64,000 nt of DNA from Hydrangea macrophylla (lineage: Eukaryota; Streptophyta; Magnoliopsida; Cornales; Hydrangeaceae): assembly GCA_033977485.1 (NCBI GenBank), contig CM066982.1:36930218-36994217 (forward strand). The letters are read 5' to 3'. The stretch's first letter is position 1. Each line of letters opens with the position of its first letter. The notes beneath the pieces are model-generated. The model did no database searches and was not told where the DNA came from. It saw only the letters and a program-made list of their open reading frames with translations. Shown here in pieces: positions 1 through 9,854 of the stretch. A program made the translations under genes and the position numbers.

Positions 1-3000
1 TGACTTGGGTGACCGCATGTTGATGATAGCCTGGATTTTGTCGGGGTTTGCTTCGATCCCCCGTCTGCTGACCAGATGACCGAGGAACTTCCCCGACGAG
101 ACCCCAAAGGTGCATTTGGTCGGGTTCAACCTCATCCTGAACTTTCTCAAAATGTTGAAGGCCCCGGCCAAGTGCTCCAGGTGATTGGATTCGTCCCGAC
201 TCTTGACCAGGAGATCATCCACGTATACCTCCATGGATTTTCCGATAAGGTCTCTGAACATAAAATTGACCAGGCGTTGATACGTAGCCCCAGCATTCTT
301 GAGGCCGAAGGGCATAACTTTGTAACAGTACGTGCCTTGGTCGGTGATGAACGCCGTCTTCTCTTCATCCCCGGGGTACATGCTGATTTGATTGTACCCC
401 GAGTAGGCGTCCATGAACGAGAGGAGTGAGTGGCCTGCCGTTGAGTCGACAAGGAGGTCTATCCTGGGCAGCGGATAACAGTCCTTGGGGCAAGCCTTGT
501 TGAGGTCGGTGAAGTCTACACACATCCTCCATTTGCCATTGCTCTTCTTGACCAGAACGACATTGGCCAGCCAGTCGGGGTAATAGACCTCCCGAATGGA
601 GCTAGCCTTTTGGAGCTTCTCGACCTCCTCACTTACAGCTTTTTGTCTTTCGGGGGCCATACCCCTTCGCTTTTGCTTTACCGGACGGCAGTCTGGGCTG
701 ACATTGAGACGATGGGACATTATCCGGGGATCAATCCCGGGCATGTCCTCATGACTCCAAGCAAAGACATCCTGGTTTTGCTTCAGGAACTGGACCAATT
801 CTTCTTTCAAAGCGGACTCCAGCAACGCGCCTACGCTGATCGTCCGATCCGGGTGTTCCGGATCCAGCACAACTTGCTCCAATTCTTCCATAGGCCCTAT
901 TATGTCCCTCGGGTCCCGGGGATCCATTTCTTGGACATTCAGAGTCTCGGTGACTGCTCCCCGTCGCAACGAGCTAACATAACAACTCCGAGCAGTGGTC
1001 TGGTCTCCTCGCAAGCATCCCGGTCCTTGAGGAGTCGGGAATTTTACGGTCAGGCTGTATGTGGAGATAGCCGCTCGTGCTCTGTTAAGGGTCGGCCTCC
1101 CAAGGATGACGTTGTAGGCCGACGGGGCATCCACTATCACGAAATTGGTGAGCAAGGAAACCTGTTGTGGATAGGTCCCCATGAGTACTGGGAGTTCGAT
1201 CGTGCCGAGCGGTTGAGTGCTAGAGCCGTTGAACCCGACCAAGGGAGTGGCGACTGGGCGGAGCCGATCCCGGGCTATCCCGAGTTGGTCGAATGCCGTG
1301 GTGAACATTATGTCGGACGAACTGCCCGTGTCGACAAGCACCCTTTGGACCATATAGTTAGCTATGGACAGTGTTACGACCAGCGGGTCGTCGTGGGGGC
1401 AGTGGAGGCCCTGTACGTCGTCAGACGAGAACGTCAAGACGTCAGTGGATGAGGGGCCGGTGGATTGGACCTGCCATACATCCGCTCGGGATGCTCGGGC
1501 ATGCCTCTTCCGTGCCGAATGAGAATCGCCTCCGCCAGAGGTTCCTCCGGAGATCACGTTTATGTGGCCGAGCGGTGGAGGGGGCTGCCCGGGAGCTCGG
1601 GCATCCTGTCGGGGTTGTCTGTCCGCTGTGACAAACTCGGCAAGATGGCCCTGCTCGATTAGCTTTTCGATTGCTATCTTCAACTTGAAGCAATCCTCCG
1701 TTTCATGGCCGTGATCCTTGTGATAACGGCAGAACTTCTCCCGATTCCTCTTGCCAGGAGGGGCTCTGAGCTTGGTAGGCTGCGGAAGTAGCCTCTGCGC
1801 TTCTGCAGCAGCCATCACCTCATGTATGGGTCGGGAAAGAGGTGTGAAAGTTATCGGGGGCTGGCCCCTAGCTTCTCTTTGATCTTGCTTTGGCTTCTTT
1901 CCCGGACCCTTCTCAAATCCCTCGCGCTTGCGCTTTGTTTTCGGGGATTCATCTCCTGTCTGGCTAGCGCGCTTTGCCTTCAAGAACTCTTCAGTGTCTA
2001 TGTACTTCCCCACTCTTTCCGAGAGTTCCACCAGGGTTGCCGGTCGATTGCGATGAAAGGACGTGGCCACCTTGGTGTGCTGAACTCCTGAGCAGAAAGC
2101 CATGATAGCGGCGGTCTCATTGAGGTTGCGAATCAAAAGCCTCTGCTGGTTGAAACGATCTACGTACTCCCTTAAAGATTCCCCCCTTTGCTGCTTGACA
2201 GCTAGCAGCTGGGTGTCTGGCTGCGACCGGTCCAGCATCCTGACAAACTGACTGATGAAGAGTTTGCCGAGGGTCTTGAAATCGTCAACCGTCCGCGGTT
2301 TCAGAGCATGGAACCATTGCGCGGCTGATCCCTTTAAAGTACTGGGGAATGCCAGGCATAGCAGCTCGTCCGTTGTAGTGACCAGTGCCATCTGCGCCTT
2401 ATAGGTGCGGATGTGGTCCACCGGACTCCCCTTGCCATCGTAAGAGCTAAGGTGCGGGGGCTTGAATTTCCGCGGAATGGGGAACTGTGTCACCCGGGAG
2501 GTGTAGGGCGACTCCGTTTCCGTGTTTGTGAGGTCGTGACCGGACTTACGGTTCAGCCTCTCAATTTGCTGCTGCAACTCTTCGACCTGGGCTTTAACGT
2601 CAGTGTGCCCGGTCCTCCTATCTGCACCCGAATAATAAGTGGGGTCGGACGATGATGCCTCGTCCTCGTCCTCGAAGCGTGTCGATCTTGGGGATAGCAC
2701 TCGGCTACGGGTCCGGGATAGCCTGTGCCTAAGATCCTCCCGGCTCAGGGCGGGCGGATCGTCGACTGGTTCCTTCACCTTTCGTCCGGATGCCTCTCCC
2801 CTTGCGGCTCGGCGCCGTTCGATGAGTAACCGGGCGTCCTCCACTCGGCGTGCTCGGCGAGGAACATACCGAGGCCCTTCCTTTGGACGCCTCGTAGGCT
2901 GGCTACGTTCTCCCTCTCCATGGTGCTCTCGATCTGGTGGGGACACTGGTGCAGATCGGGCTTTTCCGCGGGTCCGAGCGGGCCTTTGGCTAGGAACGCT

Positions 3001-3264
3001 CTTTTCGGGCCGCTTCCCCGACGAAGGGTTTTTCTCGTGGTCCTTGACCACCTTTCCATGCTGGTCCATGAGCGTCTCTATTTGCCGTTGCGTCCGGATC
3101 TGACTCTCCAAGAGTTGCTCCAGTGCCGCCGTGACTTGCTCGGTAGACATGGAGGCAGCCCGTGTCTCGATCTGTAGGTCCTCCTGACCTGATTGGTCCG
3201 CCTGACCTGACTGATCCGCCTGACCGGTCGAGTCAGCGGTCTTCTTGCCCTTCTTCTTCGGCAT
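1..3264 (-). CDS. Ty3/gypsy Tat-type gag-protease-RT polyprotein, intact, 3' part outside window
   Basis: An unbroken frame of exactly 1,088 codons runs from the ATG at 3264 to the window edge; I read every codon and found no stop or frameshift. Order: lysine-rich start (MPKKKGKK), basic linker, gag domain (PVDHIRTYK near 2420, QWFHALK near 2310), the YHKDHGHETEDC motif near 1720, protease active site LVDTGSS near 1325, RT beginning near 600 with WRMCVDF, MPFGLKNAGATYQRL near 290 and catalytic YVDD near 220. RNase H and integrase would lie outside. The gag and RT motifs are typical of the Tat branch. The start is chosen because it follows the primer-binding site by about 45 bases. The frame is GC-rich against AT-rich surroundings, which fits a young copy. 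Very likely a functional gag-pol gene unless broken beyond the edge. Confidence 0.93.
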   Translation of the reverse strand, partial: MPKKKGKKTADSTGQADQSGQADQSGQEDLQIETRAASMSTEQVTAALEQLLESQIRTQRQIETLMDQHGKVVKDHEKNPSSGKRPEKSVPSQRPARTRGKARSAPVSPPDREHHGEGERSQPTRRPKEGPRYVPRRARRVEDARLLIERRRAARGEASGRKVKEPVDDPPALSREDLRHRLSRTRSRVLSPRSTRFEDEDEASSSDPTYYSGADRRTGHTDVKAQVEELQQQIERLNRKSGHDLTNTETESPYTSRVTQFPIPRKFKPPHLSSYDGKGSPVDHIRTYKAQMALVTTTDELLCLAFPSTLKGSAAQWFHALKPRTVDDFKTLGKLFISQFVRMLDRSQPDTQLLAVKQQRGESLREYVDRFNQQRLLIRNLNETAAIMAFCSGVQHTKVATSFHRNRPATLVELSERVGKYIDTEEFLKAKRASQTGDESPKTKRKREGFEKGPGKKPKQDQREARGQPPITFTPLSRPIHEVMAAAEAQRLLPQPTKLRAPPGKRNREKFCRYHKDHGHETEDCFKLKIAIEKLIEQGHLAEFVTADRQPRQDARAPGQPPPPLGHINVISGGTSGGGDSHSARKRHARASRADVWQVQSTGPSSTDVLTFSSDDVQGLHCPHDDPLVVTLSIANYMVQRVLVDTGSSSDIMFTTAFDQLGIARDRLRPVATPLVGFNGSSTQPLGTIELPVLMGTYPQQVSLLTNFVIVDAPSAYNVILGRPTLNRARAAISTYSLTVKFPTPQGPGCLRGDQTTARSCYVSSLRRGAVTETLNVQEMDPRDPRDIIGPMEELEQVVLDPEHPDRTISVGALLESALKEELVQFLKQNQDVFAWSHEDMPGIDPRIMSHRLNVSPDCRPVKQKRRGMAPERQKAVSEEVEKLQKASSIREVYYPDWLANVVLVKKSNGKWRMCVDFTDLNKACPKDCYPLPRIDLLVDSTAGHSLLSFMDAYSGYNQISMYPGDEEKTAFITDQGTYCYKVMPFGLKNAGATYQRLVNFMFRDLIGKSMEVYVDDLLVKSRDESNHLEHLAGAFNILRKFRMRLNPTKCTFGVSSGKFLGHLVSRRGIEANPDKIQAIINMRSPKS

Positions 3265-3310
3265 GTTGGTCAGTCAAAGATTTTTTTCGATGAGGAAACT
3301 GTGTCGTTTT

Positions 3311-3328
3311 CCCACAGACGGCGCCAAA
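3311..3328 (-). other. Primer-binding site of element 1
   Basis: On the minus strand the LTR end (CATCATCA) is followed by GTTTGGCGCCGTCTGTGGG. The same junction, slightly changed, recurs at 9731 and 38458 in Tat-A and Tat-B, which identifies it as the tRNA primer-binding site. The exact tRNA was not determined. Confidence 0.8.
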
Positions 3329-3329
3329 C

Positions 3330-3901
3330 TGATGATGCCGAAAACTGGTGAGAGCAATTTAAGAAGAAAACAAGATCACAGAAGGTTTGTATGTGGTTCG
3401 GCCCCGTTAATGAGGTACCTACGTCCACGGGTGTGTCTGAGCACGTTCACTAGCAGATCACCGGCGGGCCTGGTGAGCCAACAAAGAGGGCGGCACTACC
3501 AGTAATACCGGCCGGGTGTATGCGTGTATGTTGGTGATTTCTCTAATATGTGTTGGTATACTTAGAAAATTGATAGTCGGATCCCCCTTGAGAGGGTAGG
3601 TGGACCCTTTTATAAGTGTAAGAGTCCACCCTTATATGGTAAGTTTTATGAGATTAGGAAGCCTAATCTAATCACAATAGATTTGCCTAATATTTGGTGA
3701 GTTTCCTAAGTAATTAAGGAAACCACTGATTCTCTTGATAGAGTGACAGCTGTGTGACGATTTGATAGGAAACGTGATTGATGCTGTGATCCTCAGGGCC
3801 TCACTGTGACCGCCCGGGTATCTCAGTCGGCAATGGCAGTATCCCTCGGGAGCACGGGCTCCATGCCTCAGGTCCGGTTTCTTTGGGTCACTAACTGAAC
3901 A
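3330..3901 (-). repeat. 5' LTR of element 1
   Basis: The LTR ends (minus strand) at 3330 with CATCATCA next to the primer-binding site. A TATA box TATAAAAG lies at 3607-3614, about 280 bases before the LTR end. The upstream end is placed at about 3901 only because TGTTCAG there gives a TG start; its partner LTR is outside the window, so this boundary is uncertain. Confidence 0.6.
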
Positions 3902-4556
3902 CGTGGCGGTTAAGCAATTACAAAATATTCCTGGACATATCAATAGCCAATTTGATTCTTGGTTCATTAAAAAGTCTCTACAAAGTCGAGTTAAGTGAAA
4001 TTTCACTTAATATTCATGGACGCCAAGAGAAATTTTATTTAATATATTTGTATGAAGAGTCTTTCTCTAACTAGGAATCTTAATTGTCCTTAATTTTTAA
4101 AAATCTTATCACAGTGTCTTTTTCACTAATTGCCCCCAAATTGGTTTTGTAAATTCACAAGCATGTTTCCATTATTTATTTATTTATTTATTTTACTATA
4201 ACCACCAGGGACGGATTTAGGAATTTGAAGTTGGGGGCCTTGGTAGGGTGAAAGTAGTAGTGAGTTTACAGGGGTTCGGGCCAACGCCGAGAAAATTTTT
4301 TTTTTTTTTTTTTTTTTCTGGGTCTATTCATAGATTTTTTTTTTTGACAGATGAAGGAATTAGAAAAGTTAATACTGATTGTCAACAAATATACAATAAA
4401 ATGACACATTCGTACTACAAATTGAGACCAATAAGTTAAATGTTTCATACTTGAGAGAAGGGCTTAAGTGTAAGATATATAAAGAATTTTTTTAGTTTGG
4501 GAGGGGGGTTTAAGTGTAAGTATATACCTTTTTAGTATATATATATATATATATAT
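3902..4556. other. AT-rich sequence without a recognisable gene
   Basis: No coding signal. It contains a poly-T run at about 4296-4318, a second T-run near 4336, and a (TA)n run near 4537-4557. The stretch starting CAGGGACGGATTTAGG at 4207 resembles one end of a small hAT-like element, but no matching second end was found. Confidence 0.5.
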
Positions 4557-4733
4557 CAAGGATTCTCTAAAGAGTGTCACCTCTCTTTATTAAAGAGAGG
4601 GCCTTTGTTTTGGCCGTCAGATTGTGTTTAAACTGTGAAATGACAAAACTGCCATTAATGAAAACACAATCCAACGGCCAAAACAGAGGCCCTCTCTTTA
4701 ATAAAAAGAGGGTGCCCTCTTTAGAGTCTGACT
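4557..4733. mobile_element. Fold-back MITE
   Basis: Two arms of about 70 bases are inverted copies of each other: CTCTAAAGAG, then CTCTCTTTATTAAAGAGAGG, then the reverse complement with GGCCAAAACAGAGGCC on the far side. The spacer is about 35 bases. AT-rich (TATATA) sequence lies on both sides, so the duplication at the target is not resolvable. No coding capacity. Confidence 0.75.
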
Positions 4734-5048
4734 GTATATATATAGTATTTTTCAAAAATCAAGGTGGAACCTGAGTTCCCCCTTTTCCCCGAGTGCCTGA
4801 AGAGACCTGCTTACTGGAAGGTACCATTCTAAAAGAATGGTGAAAAGGTTACCTACCCTATGATCCTCCTTATCTTACAGAGGTTTACAACGAGCCTTCC
4901 CCATTGTCGGCAGGTAAATAAACCTCTCCTTAAGCAGCGAAAGAAGAGTTGCGGTGGGCGAAGGTATCAACCCATTTGAGATAGTTTCAAAGGCTTTGGT
5001 ACTTAGAAACTTTCAATCCCAAATTCCCCGGGTTCTATGGGGGAAAGA
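4734..5048. other. Unannotated spacer
   Basis: No gene or known repeat recognised. A perfect small hairpin (ACCATTCT AAA AGAATGGT) lies at about 4823-4841. Confidence 0.4.
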
Positions 5049-5297
5049 GAAGTTATTCAGTGAGCCTGTCACACCACATCAAGATGTTGATGTGGTTTGA
5101 CTATTTAATTACAGCCATCCACTTGTCTCCTTCTTCCAGAGAGATTATAACAAGTGGTTAGTAAAATTTTAAATTTTAAATATGATAACCACTTATCATG
5201 ATCCCATTGAAAGAGGGGGTAAGTGGGTGGTTATGGGTAAATGGTCACGCCACATCAACATGCTGACGTGGCGTGACAGGCTCACTGAATAATTTCT
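5049..5297. mobile_element. MITE with long terminal inverted repeats
   Basis: The left arm (AAGTTATTCAGTGAGCCTG at 5050) and the right arm ending CAGGCTCACTGAATAATTTC are inverted copies over about 50 bases, including a second small palindrome (CATCAAGATGTTGATG). Total about 249 bases with no coding capacity. The superfamily is unclear. Confidence 0.8.
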
Positions 5298-6650
5298 CAT
5301 TATACTGGAAATAATAATGCTAGACATACAATATAAATCACAATATATATCACAATACATGCTTTAAATAGATGTACCTTGTGATAAAGGGTTCGATTGG
5401 GAAATAATAATGCTAGGCACACAACATTATCACAGAGTGACACATGAGAGAGATAGACATACTTTTATTGATTGTGAACAAAAGATTGTGTGAAAGTTGT
5501 GAGTGAAGTATACTCATCCGTAAATTAATAATGACGCACAAATCTAAGGACAACTGAAGTCTAACTATCTTGTTAAAGACCATTAGTAGTTGTATTTGGC
5601 TTCACTTAAATCGAAGTTAAAAGAAAAGCATAATTGACCCAATTAATTTTAGAGAGTCCAAAATAAAATTTTGAGAAAAACTCGAAGTAACGAAAGGTTG
5701 TTTAGCGGCTTTAGCCATAAAGAGATGTACGAAAGTGGCATTCTTTTCGGTTAACAACATAAAAATCACTCAAGAAAGAAAGAAAGAAATAAATTAATAA
5801 AGAAATAAAATAAAGGAAACACGCAACCTCTGTTATAGTCATAAATTTTGTGTTGGAAGTGACCTAAAAAGTAAAAACTATGTGCTCCGAGGAAGTTCAA
5901 AGTTTCTGGTCTTCATGGCCCGCCACGAGTATTTGGAGGGTAATGGCGAACTATTAAAAAAGAGTCTCCTATATGGGGGTTTGGGGGCTATGCCTCTAAG
6001 GTAATTTTTTTAGAATCTATTCATACATAATTAATAATTTTTTTTATGGTCTATTTATACATAATTGACGAAATTTTTGGAGTCTACTTATAATATGAGT
6101 CTATTTGTGAAACAAAAATATTATATGGTGTCTTTCAAAATCTACGAGAGCCTATTTCTAAAATTCAAAAAATTCTTATACTAAAAGTGTAATTTTCAAA
6201 ATTCTAGGGGTCTTTGCTTTTGAGTTATATATACATGTATATCGATATACATGTTGTTGATGGCACTAAATTAGGCCTTAGGTCCCTTTAGAGAGACTAA
6301 ACATAAATTGAGGGGGACCTAAACATAATTGAGAGAGACCTAAATATAAAATACTAAAAATTCTCAAAATACAAATATAATTATGAAAATTTCATAGAAG
6401 CCATTAAAATTAAACAAACTTTCCTCCTTGGGCCGGCCATGCTGGTCTTCCCCAGATATTCTGCAAAGCCAAAGCCAAGGCCATAAATTGTTGGAAAAGC
6501 TTAGAGTCCTTCCAAAACATGCTAACCAACCCTTGGCTTCATCTAACACTAAATCCATAGCGCATAAAAAAACATGGATCTAATTTGTAAGCATACAGGC
6601 CGGCTGAATTTTTTATTACACTTTTAAAATTGTAGTCATACTATATATGC
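5298..6650. other. AT-rich sequence without a recognisable gene
   Basis: A 14-base word (AATAATAATGCTAG) is repeated at about 5312 and 5403, followed in both places by similar A-rich text, which suggests a decayed short repeat. From about 5990 to 6230 degenerate phrases such as TCTATTCATACATAATT recur. The 64-codon frame at 6364-6558 shows no family resemblance and is not called a gene. Confidence 0.45.
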
Positions 6651-6801
6651 AGGTTTGGGACGGACTCGCTTTTAGTGATGAAAAAGTCGCTTTGGCGACA
6701 AAATTTTTCATCGCTAAAACAATGGTTTCTAGTGACGAAAATTTTCGTCGCTAAAAACTACTTTTTCGTCGCTAAAATCTGTCTCAAACCCGTTTGTTTG
6801 A
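6651..6801. mobile_element. Small fold-back element with TCGCTAAAA repeats
   Basis: The left end (GTTTGGGACGGA, then TTTAGTGATGAAAAAGT) is inverted at the right end (ACTTTTTCGTCGCTAAAAT, then TCTCAAACC). The inner part is made of short inverted copies of CGTCGCTAAAA. Such words are common in subterminal regions of plant CACTA-like elements; that assignment is only a suggestion. Confidence 0.65.
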
Positions 6802-6822
6802 GTCCGCTTAAGATCCTCATCT

Positions 6823-6874
<52 letters not shown>

Positions 6875-6890
6875 GGTGGGGGGGGGGGGC
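6823..6890. repeat. Compound microsatellite (TA)n(TG)n(G)n
   Basis: A run of TA steps passes into about ten TG steps and then a G run of more than 30 bases broken by one T and ending in C. Confidence 0.95.
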
Positions 6891-7060
6891 GGTAATACTA
6901 TTCAAAAATCATAGGTAGCTAGTACCAAATGTAGAAGGGAAAAATTAACTTCCTCTTAACTTATTCAAAACAAATTTGACTGCATAACAATTTCAGATGA
7001 TCCAATGATGGTAGGCCATGGACTAGTTCTCTTACTTGTTACAAGGATGTATATATTCAA

Positions 7061-7580
7061 GGTAAATTACAGAAATACCCCCTCAACTAAGACATTTTTT
7101 CAATACTCCCCTAAATTATAAAACTCGACAACTTGACCCTTGAACTATTGCATTTTTTCACTAACAGGTCTCCGTTAAAATTCTGTCCAAAAAGCTATTG
7201 TTTTTGTATTATGTGAGCAATATGTGATACCAAAATATTAACAACATGATATTAACTTGTCCATCCTTTGAGCCATTGGAAAGATAAAGACAATTACCCT
7301 TGTGCCACAGGTAATTGCCCTTTGTTGTACTCAAAATCTTGGGTAATTTTGTTCTAAAATTTCCAATGACTCGAAGGAGAGGCAAAAATGTGAGTTGTTT
7401 ACACTTTTATATCACATGTTGGTAACATGATACAACATTACTCATTTTTTTGGAAGAAAAACTAACCGAAGGGGTGTCATTGAAAGATTAGAATAGTTGA
7501 GGGGATCAATTTGTTGAGTTTTATAATTGAGGGGGTATTTAAAAATTGTCATAGTTGAGGGGTGGTAGCATAATTTGCCC
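7061..7580. mobile_element. Mutator-like MITE (520 bp)
   Basis: The ends GGTAAATTACAGAAATACCC and (reverse complement of the right end) GGGCAAATTATGCTACCACC are related inverted repeats followed by CCTCAACTA in both arms. Flanks TATATTCAA and TATATTTTA are similar nine-base words, which fits an aged 9-bp duplication of the Mutator superfamily. No transposase. Confidence 0.65.
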
Positions 7581-8380
7581 TATATTTTAAGATGGTGATC
7601 TTTTTGGGAGTTCATGGCCGACTATAAACAATCATATATACACACACATATACACAGAGAGAGACATGATGCATGGTTCAACATTCCACATTTCCACTAA
7701 TTAATTAACTACATTGAGCAATAATTGTTGAACATGTCAATATTAATACATCTAGAATTTGAGTTGAAGAAGTAATGAACATTTTATTAAGATTAATATT
7801 TCAAGCGGTAGCTACACTGAGTAGTGAGTACTCTCTAAAGCGAAAATATCTAGTCAATTACAGTATGTCTTTTCCCCCCTTTGAGAAAAAAGTTCTAAAA
7901 CAGGATATAAGATTTCCCTTGTGGCTGTGGCCCAAATGGCATCTTGAGGAGACAAAACCGCGTCTCACACTAATCTCAATATGTAAAGCCAATGGACTCC
8001 TTCATTTGTGGGGATATGACCAAAAATAGTCGACCTATAACAACATCACATGATATGCAATTCAAAAGTGAGGGATCTTTAAGATCAAGCAATTATTGAG
8101 CTTAGTCCCTTGCGATCGTCGTCACCTTCGAAGCATCTTATAAGTACATAAGTCAATGTTCAAACGAGGTGAATTAGGGACAAAATGAATCGATATTTCT
8201 GCCACTCATGCTAAGCAAAAGGACTTCGGTCTACCAATTACCCAAGTCTTTGTGCCGATACATCTGTGCAATGGATTAAAAGTTCGACTCATTGATATTT
8301 AAGGGGAATTCATTCTTAGCCAAAAATACACACACACACAATATATATATATATATATATGAGGAATGTTAACTTATAAC
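7581..8380. other. Sequence without a recognisable gene
   Basis: An 84-codon frame at 7775-8029 has no recognisable domain and no supporting promoter or homolog in the window. A (CA)n(TA)n run lies at about 8327-8360. Nothing else was recognised. Confidence 0.4.
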
Positions 8381-8550
8381 ACGGAGTCTTTTTAGCAACA
8401 AAAAGAACTCTTTTAGCGACAAAATTTTTCACCTTTAGCGACAAATTTTTTTCCCCACCTTTAGTGATGAAATATTTTAAAAAGATTTGTCGCTAAAAGT
8501 TTTTCTTGGTCGCTAAAAATATTTTTGTCGCTAAAAGTTAGTGTACAATA
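8381..8550. mobile_element. Degenerate fold-back element with TAGCGACA repeats
   Basis: Left half: several TTTAGCGACAAA words in one orientation; right half: TTTGTCGCTAAAA words in the other. It uses the same vocabulary as the element at 6651-6801. Ends and target duplication are not clear. Confidence 0.5.
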
Positions 8551-8682
8551 TTATCTTACAACCTTTCATATTGTAGGATAATAACCCCCTAAACATATTA
8601 ATGGGAAATCATTCTCTTATTCAAGCAATATGATCGATTCATGAAATAAACAAAAAACCTATATATATTTTTTTCATATCTA

Positions 8683-8703
8683 TTTGGCACCGTTTGTGGG
8701 AAA
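8683..8703 (+). other. Isolated primer-binding-site-like remnant
   Basis: TTTGGCACCGTTTGTGGG matches the Tat-A primer-binding junction at 9732 with one change. No LTR end or gag is recognisable next to it, so it is probably an old fragment of the same family. Confidence 0.45.
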
Positions 8704-9130
8704 CAACATTGCAAGCCCCACATAAAAAAATCTCCTCCTTGACAGCACAATTTTGCCTTTTAGAAAACTTGTAGGACAAAACGGTAAAATAACAGTCTGA
8801 ATTTCACAAGACCAGAACACTAAAGAAACTTGTAGGAACGGACACAATGGAAAAAGGGTCATAGTTTGCAAATTAGAGCAAAAATAGTAAATCACAAAAC
8901 GTATTCGCAAAAATAACCCGATAATTTTTTTGGATTGCATGAAAATAACTATAATACTTGATTGTTGTGGTTATATACATGGGATGGGAGTTGAGGTCCT
9001 GTAATGTGTCGTCATTAGAACTTTTTGGAATGTTACAAACGGAACTTTACCTAATTATTGAGAGAAATTGAGTCTCTAATGATCTATAGTTCATGATACG
9101 CATTAAAATGGTTCACTAATGGAAGCCGAG
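8704..9130. other. Sequence without a recognisable gene
   Basis: The only frame of note (minus strand, 8680-8940) overlaps the primer-site remnant and shows no domain. Nothing else supported. Confidence 0.4.
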
Positions 9131-9730
9131 TGCTGTGACCAAGCCAACTCTTTCCTCTATCCCCGACCGAGCTGACCGGTATGTTAGGTCACATGGACCC
9201 CGACCTATGGGTCGAGAATATCACCCATGCACGGGTCATTACATGAAAGGCTCACCCAAGCTAAAGGGCATGATCCAAAACTATCCAGATAGTTTCCTAC
9301 GCCAACTCGAAGACTATTGGAATGTATGATAGTTTTCTAATCCCATCAGGGAACTCGCATGATTTGTGTCAATCAAACCTAATCAGATTGAATTGCCTTA
9401 TCTACATAGTTTCCATGTATGAGAAGGTCTCTTGCATGTATAAAAGAGGCCCTCACCACCTTATAGAAGAGAGTTCAATCTGCACAGCACACAGATAGCA
9501 TCCTTACTCGACTTTCTCGGCCGACCTCTGGTAGTTCCAGTCTTTTGTTGGTTCACTAAGAGTCACCGGCTACTTTACAGTATAGTGGAAGTGCTCAGAC
9601 ATACCCGTAGGCATAGGTCTCTTGATTAACATGGCCAAACCACATACAAATTCCACTTCTCCTTTTTCCTCATACTACATCACGTCATCCGACTTCATCT
9701 TTCTTCTTCCACCAAAAATAGGCATCATCA
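9131..9730 (+). repeat. 5' LTR of Tat-A
   Basis: The LTR ends at 9730 in CATCATCA, directly before the primer-binding site. TATA box TATAAAAG at 9439-9446 with GCATG before it, as in the Tat-B LTR (38226). A stretch around 9320-9460 (GATAGTTTTCTAATC, GTCTCTTGCATG) aligns with the Tat-B LTR. The left end at 9131 is only the best TG and is uncertain. Confidence 0.7.
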
Positions 9731-9749
9731 GTTTGGCACCGTCTGTGGG
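9731..9749 (+). other. Primer-binding site of Tat-A
   Basis: GTTTGGCACCGTCTGTGGG directly follows the LTR end. It differs from element 1 by one base. Confidence 0.75.
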
Positions 9750-9789
9750 AAACTACAATTTTCCAGAATAAAATTCTTGATTGATCACC

Positions 9790-9854
9790 ATGCCTCGCCG
9801 TAAGAGTAAGAAGACAGTTCAGCACACTAACCAGACAGATCCACTGGCCCTGAC
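9790..9854 (+). pseudogene. Start of the Tat-A gag gene, cut by element D
   Basis: ATG at 9790 opens a lysine/arginine-rich start (MPRRKSKK) like the MPKKKGKK of element 1 and the MAPRKNKK of Tat-B. After 22 codons it is cut by the LTR of element D. The continuation is at 33773, 24 kb away: the Tat-B sequence (from 38519) aligns to the end of this piece and then, without a gap, to the piece starting at 33773. The two are therefore halves of one gag gene. Confidence 0.8.

Noticed and set aside
610..1452. 280-codon plus-strand frame (and smaller ones at 76-429, 2639-3103)
   Set aside because: These are antisense shadows of the intact minus-strand polyprotein, caused by its GC-rich codons.
7775..8029. 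84-codon plus-strand frame
   Set aside because: No recognisable domain, no repeat of it elsewhere in the window and no promoter signal.
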